Assembly (NCBI RefSeq): GCF_018294505.1
Contig: NC_057801.1
Coordinates: forward strand, 202,310,538-202,374,537
Reading direction: 5' to 3'
DNA: 64,000 nt
From: Triticum aestivum
Lineage: Eukaryota > Streptophyta > Magnoliopsida > Poales > Poaceae
Part shown: positions 46,657 to 58,821 of the stretch, one piece after another
Layout: every line of letters starts with the position of its first letter
Numbering within the stretch: position 1 is the stretch's first letter
The notes under the pieces: generated by a model
Seen by the model: the letters and a program-made list of their open reading frames with translations, nothing else
What the model was told of the DNA's origin: nothing
The model's database searches: none
Made by a program: the position numbers and the translations under genes

Positions 46657-47070
46657 TCAGGCGTTGTGTTTAAAAGCTGCTAAGGCTTCGGCGTCCGGAC
46701 AGTCGACTATTTGGTTCTTTTTGGTGAGGAACCTGTTCCAGAATTTGCGCGCCGACTCTCCGGGCTGTTGAGTTATATGACTTAGATCATCTGCATCCGG
46801 AGGGCGGACATAAGTTCCTTGAAAATTTGCTCTAAACGCGTCCTCGAGCTCTTCCCAACTTCCAACATTGTTTTCCGGGAGGCTTTTGAGCCAATGACGG
46901 GCTGGCCCTTTGAGCTTGAGGGGTAGGTATTTTATGGCGTGGAGATCATCTCCTCTGGCCATGTGTATGTGTAGTATATAATCTTCTATCCAGACTCCAG
47001 GGTCTGTTGTTCCGTCGTAGGCCTCTATGTTTATGGGTTTAAACCCTGCTGGGAATTCGTGATCCAGCAC
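46657..47070 (-). pseudogene. gag: E3 Gag capsid region
   Basis: INIEAYDGTTDPGVWIEDYI, LKLKGPARHWLKSLPENNVG, SWEELEDAFRANFQGTYVRP and QQPGESARKFWNRFLTKKNQ form a complete Retrotrans_gag-type core. The first ~100 residues of this core are what E1 and E2 lack. It ends at TGA 46657-46659, after which the same frame continues. Confidence 0.85.
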
Positions 47071-48568
47071 CTCGTTGGTGAAACATAGTGGGTGTGCGGC
47101 GCCCCTGTATTTGGGTGCACCGATGTCTTCGGACGCTTGGCGTGTTGTATTGCCTCCTGGGGCCCTCTTCTTTGGCCCGTAAATGGACCTGGCTGGGCCA
47201 TCTATCCTTCCAGGGTCGTTGGTCGGTTTATATGCGGCGCTGCTTTCAAATTTTGGCCTATCATCTGGCCGTCTATCCGGCCAGGCGGCCTCTTTGTTTT
47301 TTTGACTATGGGGGCTCTATGGCCTCCTCATCAAATTCTGGCAGTAGCTTGCGTTTCGGGTAGCTCTCCGATTGATGGCCATTGCCGTATTTGTCTGCGG
47401 TTTTGAGCACTTTGCTCCACCTCATTCTGAGTGTATCTTCCGCTGTTTTGGGCTTCCGTTTTCCTTTTTCAAACTTCTTGCGGTGGTGACGAGTCTTTTC
47501 CGGAGGTTTTTATTCTCCGGCGTGTGTCCGGCGTGAGATCGTCCGGACTATTTTTTCCGCCGGGCCCGAACTGATTGTCTGACTCGTCTTGTTCGGACGG
47601 TTGCTTGTCGTCGTCTACTGGTTTGCCCTGCTGTATTGCTGGGTCATTAAGAGCGCTGTTGTTGTCGAGGCGGGACATAGGGCGGCGTCTGCATTGCCGT
47701 TTTCGTTGTTTGTCGGCGGGATTATCTTCTGCCGCGCCCCGTTGGTCCTCGTTGTCGCTTCCTTTTGGGGTATCCACCATGTATACGTCGTATGACGAGG
47801 TGGTCTTTACGTGCCTTATAGGCGCTAGTTCTTGTTCGTCTCCGGCATCGTCGTCCATGCCGTCGATGTCTTCAGAGTCGTAATCTAGCATGTCGGTTAG
47901 GTCGTCGACAGTGGCTACAAAGTGGGTGGTGGGCGGGATCTGAATTTCTTCGTCGTCCGTATCCCAACCATCCTGGCCATAATCCGGCCAGGACTCTCCA
48001 GATAGCGAGAGATGCTTTAGCGAATTTAGGATGTCGCCGAAGGGCGAGTGTTGGAAGATGTCCGTGGCGGTGAATTCCATAACCGGTGCCAATCAGATTC
48101 GATTTTCAGGGGCGCGGGAGGTCCGGAGTCCGGCAAGGAGTCCGGCACCTCAGAGTCGCGAGTTTCGCAAGGGACAAGGCTAGTCTTTGGCTCCATCGCC
48201 GTGGAAGTTGAAGCCCCCGAGGTGGCGTCCAACCACCGGTCCTCGATCTAGGCGATCGGCTCCGAGCTAAGAGCTGGAGCGGACTCGTGTGCAGCCACCA
48301 AGGCACTGTTCGGCGGCAGAGCTAGATCATGCCCATCGTAACAGTGCGGCGCGCTTGGCTGTGGCTCGAGCCCGTCAAAGATCAAGTCCCCGCGGATGTC
48401 GGCCGTGAAGTTTAGGCTTCCGAATCTGACCTGATGGCCAGGGGCGTAGCTCTCGATCTGCTCCAGATGGCCAAGTGAGTTAGCCTGCAGTGCGAAGCCG
48501 CCGAATACGAAGATCCGTCCGGCGAGAAAAGTCTCACCCTGGACAGCGTTGTTGATTGAAGATGCCAT
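47071..48568 (-). pseudogene. gag: E3 Gag N-terminal region, several lesions
   Basis: ATG at 48568 follows the primer site by about 35 bp. The N-terminus (GRIFVFGGFALQANSLGHLE) parallels GQTIRLGGFLMTA in E2. TAG 48248-48250, a shift near 48095 and a stop near 47469 break the frame. The piece 48092-47469 is acidic (DMLDYDSEDIDGMDDDAGDE). Between 47469 and 47071 more stops and shifts occur. Confidence 0.65.
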
Positions 48569-48615
48569 CGAGCCTATCGGTGACGACACAGAGGAACTCT
48601 CAATGAAAGCACCAA

Positions 48616-49097
48616 TGTCGGTGTCAAAACCGGCGGATCTCGGGTAGGGGGTCCCGAACTGTGCGTCTAGGCGGATGGTAACAGGAGACAAGGGACACGA
48701 TGTTTTACCCAGGTTCGGGCCCTCTTGATGGAGGTAAAACCCTACGTCCTGCTTGATTAATATTGATGATATGGGTAGTACAAGAGTGGATCTACCACGA
48801 GATCAAGGAGGCTAAACCCTAAAGCTAGCCTATGGTATGATTGTTGTGATGTATGTTGTGTCCTACAGACTAAAGCCCTCCGGTTTATATAGACACCGGA
48901 GGAGGCTAGGGTTACACAGAGTCGGTTACAATGGTAGGAGATCTACATATCCGTATTGCCAAGCTTGCCTTCCACGCCAAGGAAAGTCCCATCCGAACAC
49001 GGGACGGAGTCTTCAATCTTGTATCTTCGTAGTCTTGGAGTCCGGCGGACGATGATGGTCCGGCTGTCCGGACACCCCCTAATCCAGGACTCCCTCA
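48616..49097 (-). repeat. E3 5' LTR (right)
   Basis: Reverse orientation, TGTCGGTGTC to CTCCCTCA. TATA box (reverse) at 48884-48891. The primer site (reverse TGGTGCTTTCATTGAGAG) lies just left of it, at about 48597-48614. Confidence 0.92.
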
Positions 49098-49102
49098 TAT
49101 AT

Positions 49103-50803
49103 ATTTACTCAGCTAGATTAAAATCTCCGTCAACGAAGATGTCTTGAGTTAGTCAAGGATTATGACCTTGGAATAAATTACCACCCGGGTAAGGCCAACG
49201 TGGTTGCCGATGCACTCAATCGAAAGCCCGTCAGCTTAATGTCATATTGGAATCCTTGCCTCCTGAACTTCAAGAAGAGATTGCTCAGCTCAACCTGGTC
49301 ATAGTTGAGGCTGGCCTTGCAAATATTTTGGAAGTTACCCCCACCCTTGAGGAAGAGATCCACAAGGCCCAGCCAGATGACACCGATCTGCAGAAACGTG
49401 GCAAGCATATGGTAGCAAGTCAGACTTCCGATTTCTCGAAGGATCAGTTTGGTACCCTCCGATTCTGGGGAAGGATTTGTGTGCCCAATCAAGCGGATTT
49501 AAAGCAGAAGATCCTGTCAGAAGCCCACGAATCCTTGTATTCAATTGACCCTGGAGGTACGAAAATGTACGAAGACCTTCGACAAATATTCTGGTGGGAT
49601 GGAATGAAGAAAGACATTGCATATTTCGTGGCCTGTTGCGACATATGCAGCAAAGTGAAGGCAGAACATTAGAAGCCAGACGGACTTCTCCAACCGCTGC
49701 CAGTGTCACAATGGAAATGGGATGATATCTGCATGGATTTCATCACAGGACTACCTAAGGCCTGATGGGGCAATGATGCAATCTGGGTCATAGTGGATAC
49801 ATTAACCAAGTTAGCCCACTTCATCCCGATCAGAACATCATATCGAGCAGATGAGCTTGCACAACTGTACGTATCTAGAATAGTCAGTCTGCATGGAGTA
49901 CCCCGAACCATCACTTCTGACCGAGGTTCACTTTTTACCTCCGCTTTTTGGTACCGTCTCCACCAAGCCTTGGGAACAGCATTGAAATACAGTACCGCCT
50001 ATCATCCTCAAACTGATGGGCAGACAGAGCAGGTAAATCAAATACTCGAAGATATGTTGCGAGCATGTGCTTTGGCCCAAGGCCGAAAATGGGAAGACTG
50101 TTTGCTGTATGCCGAGTTCTCATATAACTATAGCTTCCAGACCAGTTTAAAGATGTCACTGTATGAAGCTTTGTATGGCCGTAAGTGTCACACTCCGTTA
50201 AATTGGTCTCAAACCGGAGATAGCCGTATTTTCGGAACGGATCTCATGTAGGAAGCCGAGAAGCAAGTCAAGGAAATCAGAGACAGATTGCAGTTGGCCA
50301 AATCTCGCCAGAAAAGTTATTATGATGCAAAGCACCGACAGATCAGTTTTGAACCCGGAGAACATGTATACCTTCGAGTCACGCCTATGAAAGGTATCAA
50401 GAGATTCGAAACTCATGGAAAATTGGCACCCATATTTATTGGTCCATTTCCCGTTATGACACGAATGGGTACGGTTGCATATCAGTTGGAGTTACCCCCG
50501 GAATTGTCGGACGTGCACAACGTGTTCCATGTTTCACAATTACGGCGATGCATATCACCGCCTGAGAAAAAGACTGATTTGACAGAAATAGAGCTGGCAA
50601 AGGATTTAACATATGAAGAGAGGCCGGTGAAAATTTTGGATCAGATGAAAAGAGTCACTCGCAGTAAAGCAAGGAAATTTTACAAAGTCCAATGGAAGCA
50701 TCACACAGAGTCAGAATCAACATGGGAATCAGAAGAATTTCTAAGGGAACGTTATCCAGAATGGATTTTCCAAGCAACCGAATCTCGAGGACGAGATTCA
50801 TTC
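49103..50803 (+). pseudogene. pol: T RNase H end, integrase and chromodomain
   Basis: After the E3 target copy the RNase H tail resumes ([20 protein letters not shown]). Integrase follows: a zinc-binding part in which the second His position is Asp (YSIDPGGTKMYEDL), then [30 protein letters not shown] and HPQTDGQTEQVNQILEDMLR with all three acidic core positions. Stops lie near 49123, 49671, 49764 and 50250. The C-terminus has GPFPVMTRMGTVAYQLELPP and a chromodomain (RPVKILDQMKRVTRSKARKF, YKVQWKHHTESESTWESEEF), which in chromoviruses is thought to steer integration to marked chromatin. Confidence 0.9.
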
Positions 50804-50804
50804 T

Positions 50805-50818
50805 AAGTGGGGGAGGTT
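50805..50818 (+). other. T polypurine tract
   Basis: AAGTGGGGGAGGTT lies immediately before the 3' LTR, just after the pol stop. It is the expected plus-strand primer. Confidence 0.8.
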
Positions 50819-51543
50819 TGTGACAGCCTAGTTTTTGCCCTCTCTTCTTTGCCTGGTTTTCAGTTGGTTTGAATTTGAGTTTGGAGTTTTTGAATCTTTC
50901 ATTTGGACTTAACCACTTGGGTACCCCTTGACTTTCACCCAAGTGCTTCAACTCCTTCCCAAACCATCACTCCCTCTCAGGTTCACCTCATAATATCATT
51001 TGGAATATTTTTCTTTAATGAAAAATATTCAATTTCCCCTCCTAAACCCTAGCTAGGCCTTTGTGCCCCAAAGCAAACCCTAAATTTTCTTGCCCATAAA
51101 ATCCTGAGAAAAATCCCAATTATTCTTTGAACCCTAGGGCACCTTTCTGAGCAAAAATATTTCATCACTTTTTGGAATATTTTGGCTACAGGAAATATTT
51201 TCATTTCTGGACAGAAATGGTAGTTTCTGCAGCAACTAGCAATTTACCAGCTCCATTGTAGCTGGTTTTTCTTGTGCATCTTCACCTTAGTAAGTGTTGT
51301 CTAGCCTCCAAAGCCCAGCCCTCAACTCCTAGTGGTTTCACGATAGTAAACCTCCAAAGTTATTGTCCAGAAACTTACTTGGAGTGTAAACTCATTTCTA
51401 CTGCACCTGGAACCCAACCCAATCATGGTAACACTCAAAACTACCACGGACTACACGCCAGACATGAAGTTTGCGCTTAGGTTGGCCTGATGTCATAGTT
51501 CACGCGATGACCGCATTCGTCCAGGCGTGCTGGCATGCAAAAC
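50819..51543 (+). repeat. T 3' LTR, 5' portion only
   Basis: TGTGACAGCC onward matches 19330-20050 with scattered differences. The match stops at GGCATGCAAAAC, where E5 begins. The remaining ~3 kb should lie beyond the right edge of E5. Confidence 0.88.
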
Positions 51544-53231
51544 TGTAGGATCGAAAGTATGTCTAGAGGGGGGGTGATTAGACTACTTGACCAAATAAAA
51601 ACTTATCTTTTTCCCAATTTTAGTCTTTGGCAGATTTTAGCTATCTTAACACAAGTCAAGCAATCTTAACACAATTCAACCAAGCATGCAAAGAGTATAT
51701 GAGCAGCAGAAAGTAAAGCATGCAACTTGCAAGAATGTAAAGGGAAGGGTTTGGAGAATTCAAACGCAATTGGAGACATGGATGTTTTTGTCGTGGTTCC
51801 GATAGGTGGTGCTATCGTACATCCAGGTTGATGGAGACTTCAACCCACGAAGGGTAACGGTTGCGCGAGTCCACGGAGGGCTCCACCCACGAAGGGTCCA
51901 TGAAGAAGCAACCTTGTGTATCCCACCATGGCCGTCGCTCATGAAGGACTTGCCTGACTAGCGGTTGATCTTCACAAAGTAGGCGATCTCCTTGCCCTTA
52001 CAAACTCCTTGGTTCAACTCCACAATCTTGTCGGAGGCTCCCAAGTGACACCTAGCCAATCTAGGAGACACCACTCTCCAAGAAGTAACAAATGGTGTGT
52101 TGATGATGAACTCCTTGCTCTTGTGCTTCAAATGATAGTCTCCCCAACACTCAACTCTCTCTCACAGGATTTGGATTTGGTGGAAATAAGGTTTGAGTGG
52201 AAAGCAACTTGGGGAAGGCTAGAGATCAAGATTCATATGGTGGGAATGGAATATCTTGGCCTCAACACATGAGTAGGTGGTTCCTTCTTAGAAACAGCAA
52301 GTTGGAAGTGTAGGTTTGTTCTGATGGCTCTCTCCACGAATGAAGAGGAGGTGGAGGGGTATATATAGCCTCCACACAAACTCTAACCGTTACACACAAC
52401 TTGCCAAACTTGGTGGGACCTAATTGATAAACTCGGTCTGACCGATTCAACAAATCTAGTGACTGTTAGGATTTTCGGTGGGACTGACATGCAACTCGGT
52501 AGGACCGATATGGTTAGGGTTAGGGCATAATGTAATCTCGGTGAGACCGATTACACAAACTCGGTGAGACCGATTTTGGTAATAAGCTAACCAGAGAGTT
52601 GGTCAGGTAAACTCGGTGGGACCGACTCGCTCATTTTGGTGGGACCGAAATGTTACGAATAGGAAACAGGGAGATTACATTGCAATCTCGGTGGGACCGA
52701 TCACTCATCTCGGTGGTACCAAAACGTTACGAAGGGAAACAGAGAGATCACAACCCCATCTCGGTGAGACCGAGATCCCTATCGGTGAGACCGATTTACT
52801 TAGGGTTTGTGGCAGTGGCTATGACATCTGAACTCGGTGGCGCCGGGTAGAAAGAATCGGTAGGGCCGAGTTTGACTTTTGGTTTAGGTCATATGTGGAT
52901 ATGACAAAGTAGTTGAGGGTTTTGAAGCATATCACTAAGCACTATGGAGCAAGAAACTCATTAAGCAACACCTCATCTCTCCTTGATAGTATTGGCTTTT
53001 CCTATAGACTCAATGTGATCTTGGATCACTTAAATATAAAATGTAGAGTCTTGAGCTTTTGAGCTAGAGCCAATCCTTTCATCCTTAGTATTTTGAGGGA
53101 TCCACTTTTCTCATCCATGCCATGCCATTCATTGAGCTTTTCCTGAAATATTCATCTTGGAATGATGTTAGCTCAATGAGCTATATGTTGTTAGGAATTA
53201 CCAAAACCACCTAGGGATAGTTGCACTTTCA
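51544..53231 (-). repeat. E5 3' LTR with CGGT/ACCG motif array
   Basis: TG...CA-type ends in both orientations. A TATATATA box (minus) is at 52360-52367, 864 bp from the LTR start. Between about 52430 and 52860 there are about 13 copies of a 13-bp near-palindrome, typically TCGGTGGGACCGA. Confidence 0.75.
52430..52870. repeat. Array of TCGGTNNNACCGA near-palindromes
   Basis: About 13 dispersed copies (for example TCGGTGAGACCGA and TCGGTGGGACCGA) spaced 15-60 bp apart, upstream of the LTR TATA box on the minus strand. The position suggests U3 regulatory sites. A second array lies at 61740-62490. Confidence 0.8.
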
Positions 53232-53248
53232 ATATCCCCCTTTTTGGT
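53232..53248 (-). other. E5 polypurine tract
   Basis: The minus strand reads ACCAAAAAGGGGGATAT directly before the LTR start TGAAAGTG. This sets the element's orientation. Confidence 0.65.
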
Positions 53249-53743
53249 AATTGATGACAACATATAGATCAAAGCTTCGACAAATGATAATAAGAGTGAA
53301 AAACATAGTCGCTTTGAGAAGTATGTGATAAGCAAGAGCTCCCCCTAAATTTGTGCATAGTTTAAGATTTGCTTTGGACTGCAAATGCACAAGGAGTTAG
53401 GCTCATGGGTAACTCTTCCATGTCACATACATCTTGGTGGAGCACTCAAAATGATAATAATTGAATACAAGCACTCATCACCAAGCAAAGTGAATGATCA
53501 TTTAGAGATAAACGAGATAATGTCATCCAACAAGCATAAATGTAGCATATGATCAAACACATGATCATCAAGTATCACACAGACATAGAGTATCTCGAAC
53601 AAGCAAATAAAGTTTAACCACCAAAGCAAGAGAGAACAAAAAGCAACACTCTCTCTCGAAGCCTATGATCTATACATTTTTCTCCCCCTTTGGCAACAAG
53701 TTACCAAAAAGTTCATAGAAAATGCATAGTACTAGATCGACTC
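53249..53743. other. E5 3' untranslated region
   Basis: AT-rich, no coding signature. It lies between the stop of the large minus-strand ORF and the polypurine tract. Confidence 0.5.
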
Positions 53744-53950
53744 TCAGGCTTGATCTTCAGGTGGTGGTGTAGATAGAACGCCAAGGATGAACGCATCAGT
53801 TGACGTAGATGGAGCTGGAGGTGTGGGTGCTGAAGCTGGTTGCACTGGAGCTGTAGGAGCTGTAGCTGGTGCAGATGAAGTGGCTCTGGTGTCTGTCACT
53901 GGCACTGCAGCTGATCTCTGAGCCCTAGGCACTCTGGAAAATGCATCTGG
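53744..53950 (-). pseudogene. E5 large ORF, C-terminal end (separated by E4)
   Basis: Ala/Pro/Thr-rich tail (TSSAPATAPTAPVQPASAPT) ending STPPPEDQA-stop. With E4 and one GGTTG copy removed it joins the ORF at 59759 in frame. The composition suggests a disordered tail. Confidence 0.65.
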
Positions 53951-53955
53951 GGTTG

Positions 53956-54430
53956 TGACGGTGTCCTGGACTAGGGGGTACTCACCACATCATCTCCCGA
54001 TCTGTTAGATTGGGCCGAGGACCCCCATGGTCGTATACTCATGGGCCAGTTCAGACAGCTGCCGCATACAAGGAAGATTCCACAAGACTTGGTGATCAAG
54101 ACATAGACTCCTCCCCCACCGGCGTATTCGGCTAGGACTCTTGTTATCCTAGGCCTCTGGTGCATTATATAAACCAAGTCCAAGCTAGTCGATAGGACGA
54201 ACAATCATACCATAGGATAGATTCTAGGGTTTAGCCTCTCTGATCTCGTGGTAGATCTACTCTTGTACTACCCATATCATCAATATTAATCAAGCAGGAG
54301 TAGGGTTTTACCTCCACCGAGAGGGTCCGAACCTGGGTAAAAACATCGTGTCCCTTGTCTCCTGTTACCATCCGCCTAGACGCACAGTTCGGGACCCCCT
54401 ACCCGAGATCCGCCGGTTTTGATACCGACA
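53956..54430 (+). repeat. E4 5' LTR (hybrid)
   Basis: Starts TGACGGTGTCCTGGACTAGG and ends GATACCGACA. TATATAAA at 54166-54173. After the TATA box the sequence becomes like the E1 LTR. The primer site TGGTGCTTTCATTGAGAG follows at 54432. Confidence 0.92.
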
Positions 54431-56546
54431 TTGGTGCTTTCATTGAGAGTTCTGCTGTGTGTTCGGCAAAAGGTCGATGGCTCGCCTGCAGATCAACTGC
54501 GACTTCGGCATCTTTGTCACCAGCTCGGCTGGTCACCTTGGTTCAACCAAGGACTGCGCCCTACCTCTGATCATCATGTTCGGATGAGGGCCTTCATCAA
54601 CGTCAGCTCCGATCTCTATCAAGATCATGGAAGAATCATCCAGGGAGCCCGAGGGCTCAATGTCAAAATTGCCCTCGGGCGACCGTGCTGTTTTTCTGGA
54701 CAGCGAACTTGTATCCGCCATCACTGCCTCCTCAAGCGTTGGTTTGACGATTGCTTCGATGGAATAGTGCGGAATTACGTCTACAACAGCCACGCTAAAT
54801 TTTGTCGATTTCCGATGGAGGAATCTCCGACAATCTACAATATACCGGAGCCCTGTCAAATCTGGACGAGAATCTGGACGAGTTTAGGGCGTGGTGTCCA
54901 GCTTCTAGCTCGGACCTCCTTTGGAAGATACAACCATTGATCGACTGCGGAATTCCTATATCTACCACCCCTCAAAATTTCAGCTCGATCCGACCGTCCA
55001 AACTCCGGGAACCTTCCGATTAGTGCATCACTTTTCGGATCTGTTTTCTGCGCGAAAACAAACCCGACCCGAGTTCGTCCTTTTTACGAACGGGATTTCG
55101 GACATCCTTTTTGAAGGAAGTTTTGTATGGGGTATTGTGTTTTGTTCCCGAACACATCCCACTAACTTTAAAATCTTTTGAACATGATCTTCAATATCAT
55201 GCTGGTGTCAAACCAGTCCGGCAATATTGCTCCATGGCTGCTGACTTGCGCTAGACACGTCGTCACTTTGTTGAGCCGAGCTCAACTTCTTCGGATCATC
55301 ATCTCGGCAAGCCGAACAAGAGTCCGGCATCGCGAAGGATAAATCATCACCAACATTGCCGCCCCACGGATTACACAGAGCCAGAATACCGGCATCGCCG
55401 CACGGTCGCTTCACCAAGCCGGCATCGACCACGTCACGACCTGTATCGGTAGGGCCACACTATTGCTTCTTCAAGCTGGTGTCCATCACGCCGACCTACT
55501 TCGACATCTCGGCTGGACCGGGGGCTTCGCCATCTCTTCATCAACCTACTTTGGACACTTCGGCGTCACTAGCCGACCAGCTCCGTCACGCTAGCTGGAC
55601 TAAGGGCTTTGCCTCGGCGAGCAAACCTTTGCCAGCATTGCCATGCCGTCGTTTTATCACCCACCAGGCAATGGGTGCGCAGATCGAGTCCCAATTTTGG
55701 GAATCACCTTCCTTCGGATTGCTACAACAAATAAACCAGGTGCTATTAATCCCATTATTTTTTGCTTGTTTGGGCTCATTTTTCCCAAGGAATTATTACT
55801 CTGGTTTGTCCATCATATGTACACAGGTCTATCAAATGGTGGCCGCATTAACGACAGTCGCATGGTGGTTCTGTCAGTTTCCGTACATAGTCCGGCGAAT
55901 GCCACATCTGAAGCTCGGACCGACCTGTGAATTCAGGCTTTGCCACGCCTTTACGGCATCACGCCGACGCTCTGCATCGACATTGACTTCGGCGCCAGGC
56001 CATATTTATTTTATTACTCACTTTGCATAAATTATTTATTATGCAACAATTTTTTTAAAATTATCATTATTATTATTATCTCCGGTTTGCACCATTTTTT
56101 CTCAACAAGAAAATGATCCGGGGACTTCGGCGTCACTCTGCCGGTCTGCATTGACCTTGCTATGTCACCACTTCGGCGTGTCGAGCTCTCCGCTCCGCCA
56201 CCTCGGGACCTGCTTGGGGGATGGAACCTTGTCCCGTATCAAGCTCGGACTGCGTCATCAATACCAAAAACATTAACCAGCTAAGTCGCTTTCATGCTCA
56301 AAGCTTTAATTTCTAACTTGTGTTCGGTTCGACCAAGCATTATACCTTTTTGGAAAAAAGTTGCTTGGAAAAAAAATTCTTGTCCAAACTTTGTTTGTGA
56401 CGCATAAATTCAAATACCCAATTCATTTGGGGGCTTCCTTCATGAAGCTTTTCCTCTTGCATATGATTATACTTGTACGGCTTCGTTCCTTGTTCATGTA
56501 TTACGCCACAATATGCACCATATTGACTTAAGCGATTTGCAAGATG

Positions 56547-56675
56547 GGTTGCCTCGCTCCTGTGTTTACCCCTACGTTCCCGATTGTTCGGCTAGGGAGT
56601 AAAGGGAGCACCTCTGCGATTATCACGATCGGGCCATCCGAGCCGGACCTCAGACTAGGTGAAGCCGAAAGCTAG
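56547..56675 (+). ncRNA. Conserved noncoding module (E4 copy 1)
   Basis: GGTTGCCTCGCTCCTGTG through GAAGCCGAAAGCTAG. GCTCC/GGAGC is kept and TTTAC/GTAAA pairs at the inner position. Its presence in an element without genes favours a cis-acting role. The RNA label is inference. Confidence 0.4.
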
Positions 56676-57567
56676 TGCTCTCATAGTTTTCAATGATGGT
56701 CGGCACACAACGGAACTCATGAGTACAAAAAATCTATTGCACAAGTCTCATAATAACAATGAGTACCGAAGAAAGGTATCGGTGGGGGTACTATTTTGTT
56801 TGAAGATGCTTCTTACACTTCGCAGTAATATAGCATAAGTTCCCTGAGTGCGCTTTGTCTATTACAGCCTTATGGCCTGATTGCCTGGTTATTGGAAACA
56901 CCATCGATATTCTTGACAGATGGAGTACATAACACTTTTCGGTCCTTGACCGAAGAGGGAGAAGCTGACGGTCGGTTAAGACACGTTTAAAGCTCGGCTG
57001 AACATAGATATGATATATGTACTTCCGTACATGCAATCATTCTTTTACCCAAGTCAATTGGGGGCTCTTAAATTTACATGAGCCATTTTATGATAAGTTC
57101 TTAGTCGTTGCAAAGTTTTATTACTATTATTATCTATCACTCCTTTTTTTGACACGAGCGTGTGGTCACTAGCCGGGGAGCCTAATTTCTCTCTCAAAAC
57201 CGCTAGAGTTTAGTTTGCTAAACTGGCCTAATGAGAAGTACTCCGCCCTCGGGATAGGAGGTTGAAGCCGTAAGCTGACCCGCTTGAAGTCTTGAGATAA
57301 GATGTATCATGTTAAAGCACGACAAAAGCACTTCTTTTGCTAAGGCCAATTTTCGGATTGGCACCGAACACTTGATCTCGTTCGGACGTCAAGTTTTTAC
57401 TGACGTTTTTTGGTTTTCCAAGATTATGGCACTTTTTAAACTGTTTGTGCATTTTCAGCACAAGTCTCGCAGTGCAGCGCTGGGCACCTTTAGAGATTCG
57501 GCAAAACCATTCTCGGATATTGCTATATATGCATCGGTTTCGAATTGTGTCTTCGATCAATAATTGC

Positions 57568-57696
57568 GTTGCCCGGCTCCTGCGCTTGCCTCCTATGTTC
57601 CGCTTTGTTCGGCTAGGTGTGCAAAGGGAGAACCAGTGCGATTGTGCTCCCAGCTCACATGGTTAAGCACCTTAGTGGAGAAAGCCGAAAACTGAC
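57568..57696 (+). ncRNA. Conserved noncoding module (E4 copy 2)
   Basis: GTTGCCCGGCTCCTGCGC through GAAAGCCGAAAACTGAC. More diverged than copy 1. CTCC/GGAG is kept, and its end (AGAAAGCCGAAAACTGAC) resembles the E3 copy. Confidence 0.35.
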
Positions 57697-58821
57697 TGTC
57701 ACAATAAGCGTAAACTGGTCAGCGATCCGATGACGGTGTTAAACGACGGGCCATTCATAACAATGGCCAAAGTGTTTACGGCTTGACCTCGACTGTCGCC
57801 GAACACTACCGGGGGCTATTAACTAGCCTCCCAAACTAAATCCTCGATATTTTGCTCTTACATTGGAGCTGAGGTTTCATGATCATGCTTAGCATGACAA
57901 CCCAAAGAAAGGAACCGATAGCGGGACTATTTTCTTTGGAAGACATATCTTTTGTTAAACAGTAATATAACATATCTCTCCGCGTACCTTTGTTTATAAA
58001 ACCGTATGGCCAGATTGCCTTGTTTGTTGTAAATCTTTGCCCTCTTAAAGGCTTTATAAAGTAGGACAAACAATCATTGGCTATTGGCCGAGGAGGTGGA
58101 AGCCGATGGTCGGTCAACAAAGTTTTGTACAATGCGGATCCGAGCATTAATGACGTAAAGTACTTGGATACATAGAGTCATTACACATAATTTTTCATTT
58201 TACTTTGGATATCGATCCTTAATTCGGCCTCCCGTGCCTGCATTAAGGCTCGGGGCTACTGGGCTTCGGGCTTATTATTTACAAATATTAAAGGGGCACA
58301 TCGATCCCCTGATCTGGTGTTGCCACCCGACCAGTGTCTCGGGGGCTACTGCATTGCCTGTCCAATGCAGAAAATTTTAAGTGTAATACAGTCTCCGAGG
58401 AAATTTTGATCCTCAGGTTGGTCGGCCGAACCCAACCTGAGTCTTGAGGACTGGGCACGCCGCTTTTTGTGTCCCGAAGTATTTTGCCGAGCTAGGACTT
58501 GATCCTCAGACCGATTTTGCAAATCAACCTGAGTCTCAGCGGCTACGGGGACCAGCGGTCTTATGTCATCCTTCATGTGCATCTCGGGTTTTAGACCGAT
58601 ACCCACCTTGAGGGCTACTGGCTATGTATCACGGTAGAGAATAAATTGCGCCAATCAAATACATTGACAAAAATCGGCCCACATTAAGGGTGGTGCACCA
58701 CCTCGGAAGTAGTCCGGCATAAAGCTCGGGCGCCAGTGGCTGGCTCCATAAAGGGCATTTCCGGCATTAAGCTCGGCTAAAACTCCTTCAAACTTCTTTG
58801 AACCAAGGTGATTTACGACAC

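Larger units (their letters stand above)
40586..49097 (-). mobile_element. E3: reversed Fatima-like element lacking reverse transcriptase and integrase
   Basis: LTRs of 481-482 bp lie at 40586-41066 and 48616-49097. The TATAT duplication is at 40581-40585 and 49098-49102. Transcribed right to left, it encodes a long Gag and a protease, then a noncoding spacer. On the opposite strand (left to right) it has an intact five-exon gene. No reverse transcriptase, RNase H or integrase sequence is present. LTR divergence is the lowest here, about 9 of 482 by hand count. Its LTRs resemble those of E2 far more than those of E1. Confidence 0.9.
19330..51543 (+). mobile_element. T: Tekay/Del-type chromovirus, decayed, hosting E2 and E3
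   Basis: The left LTR starts TGTGACAG at 19330 after AAAAG (candidate target duplication); the right LTR starts at 50819. The interior has a tRNA-Met type primer site, an extra ORF, gag, protease, reverse transcriptase, RNase H, integrase and a chromodomain. E2 interrupts reverse transcriptase and E3 interrupts RNase H; removing each with one target copy rejoins the reading frame. The 3.7-kb LTR and C-terminal chromodomain indicate the Tekay (Del) clade. I did not assign a family name. The 3' LTR is cut at 51543 by E5. Confidence 0.85.

Noticed and set aside
55356..56030. 224-codon ORF in E4
   Set aside because: No recognisable domain, odd composition, overlapping frames, and no counterpart in related elements.
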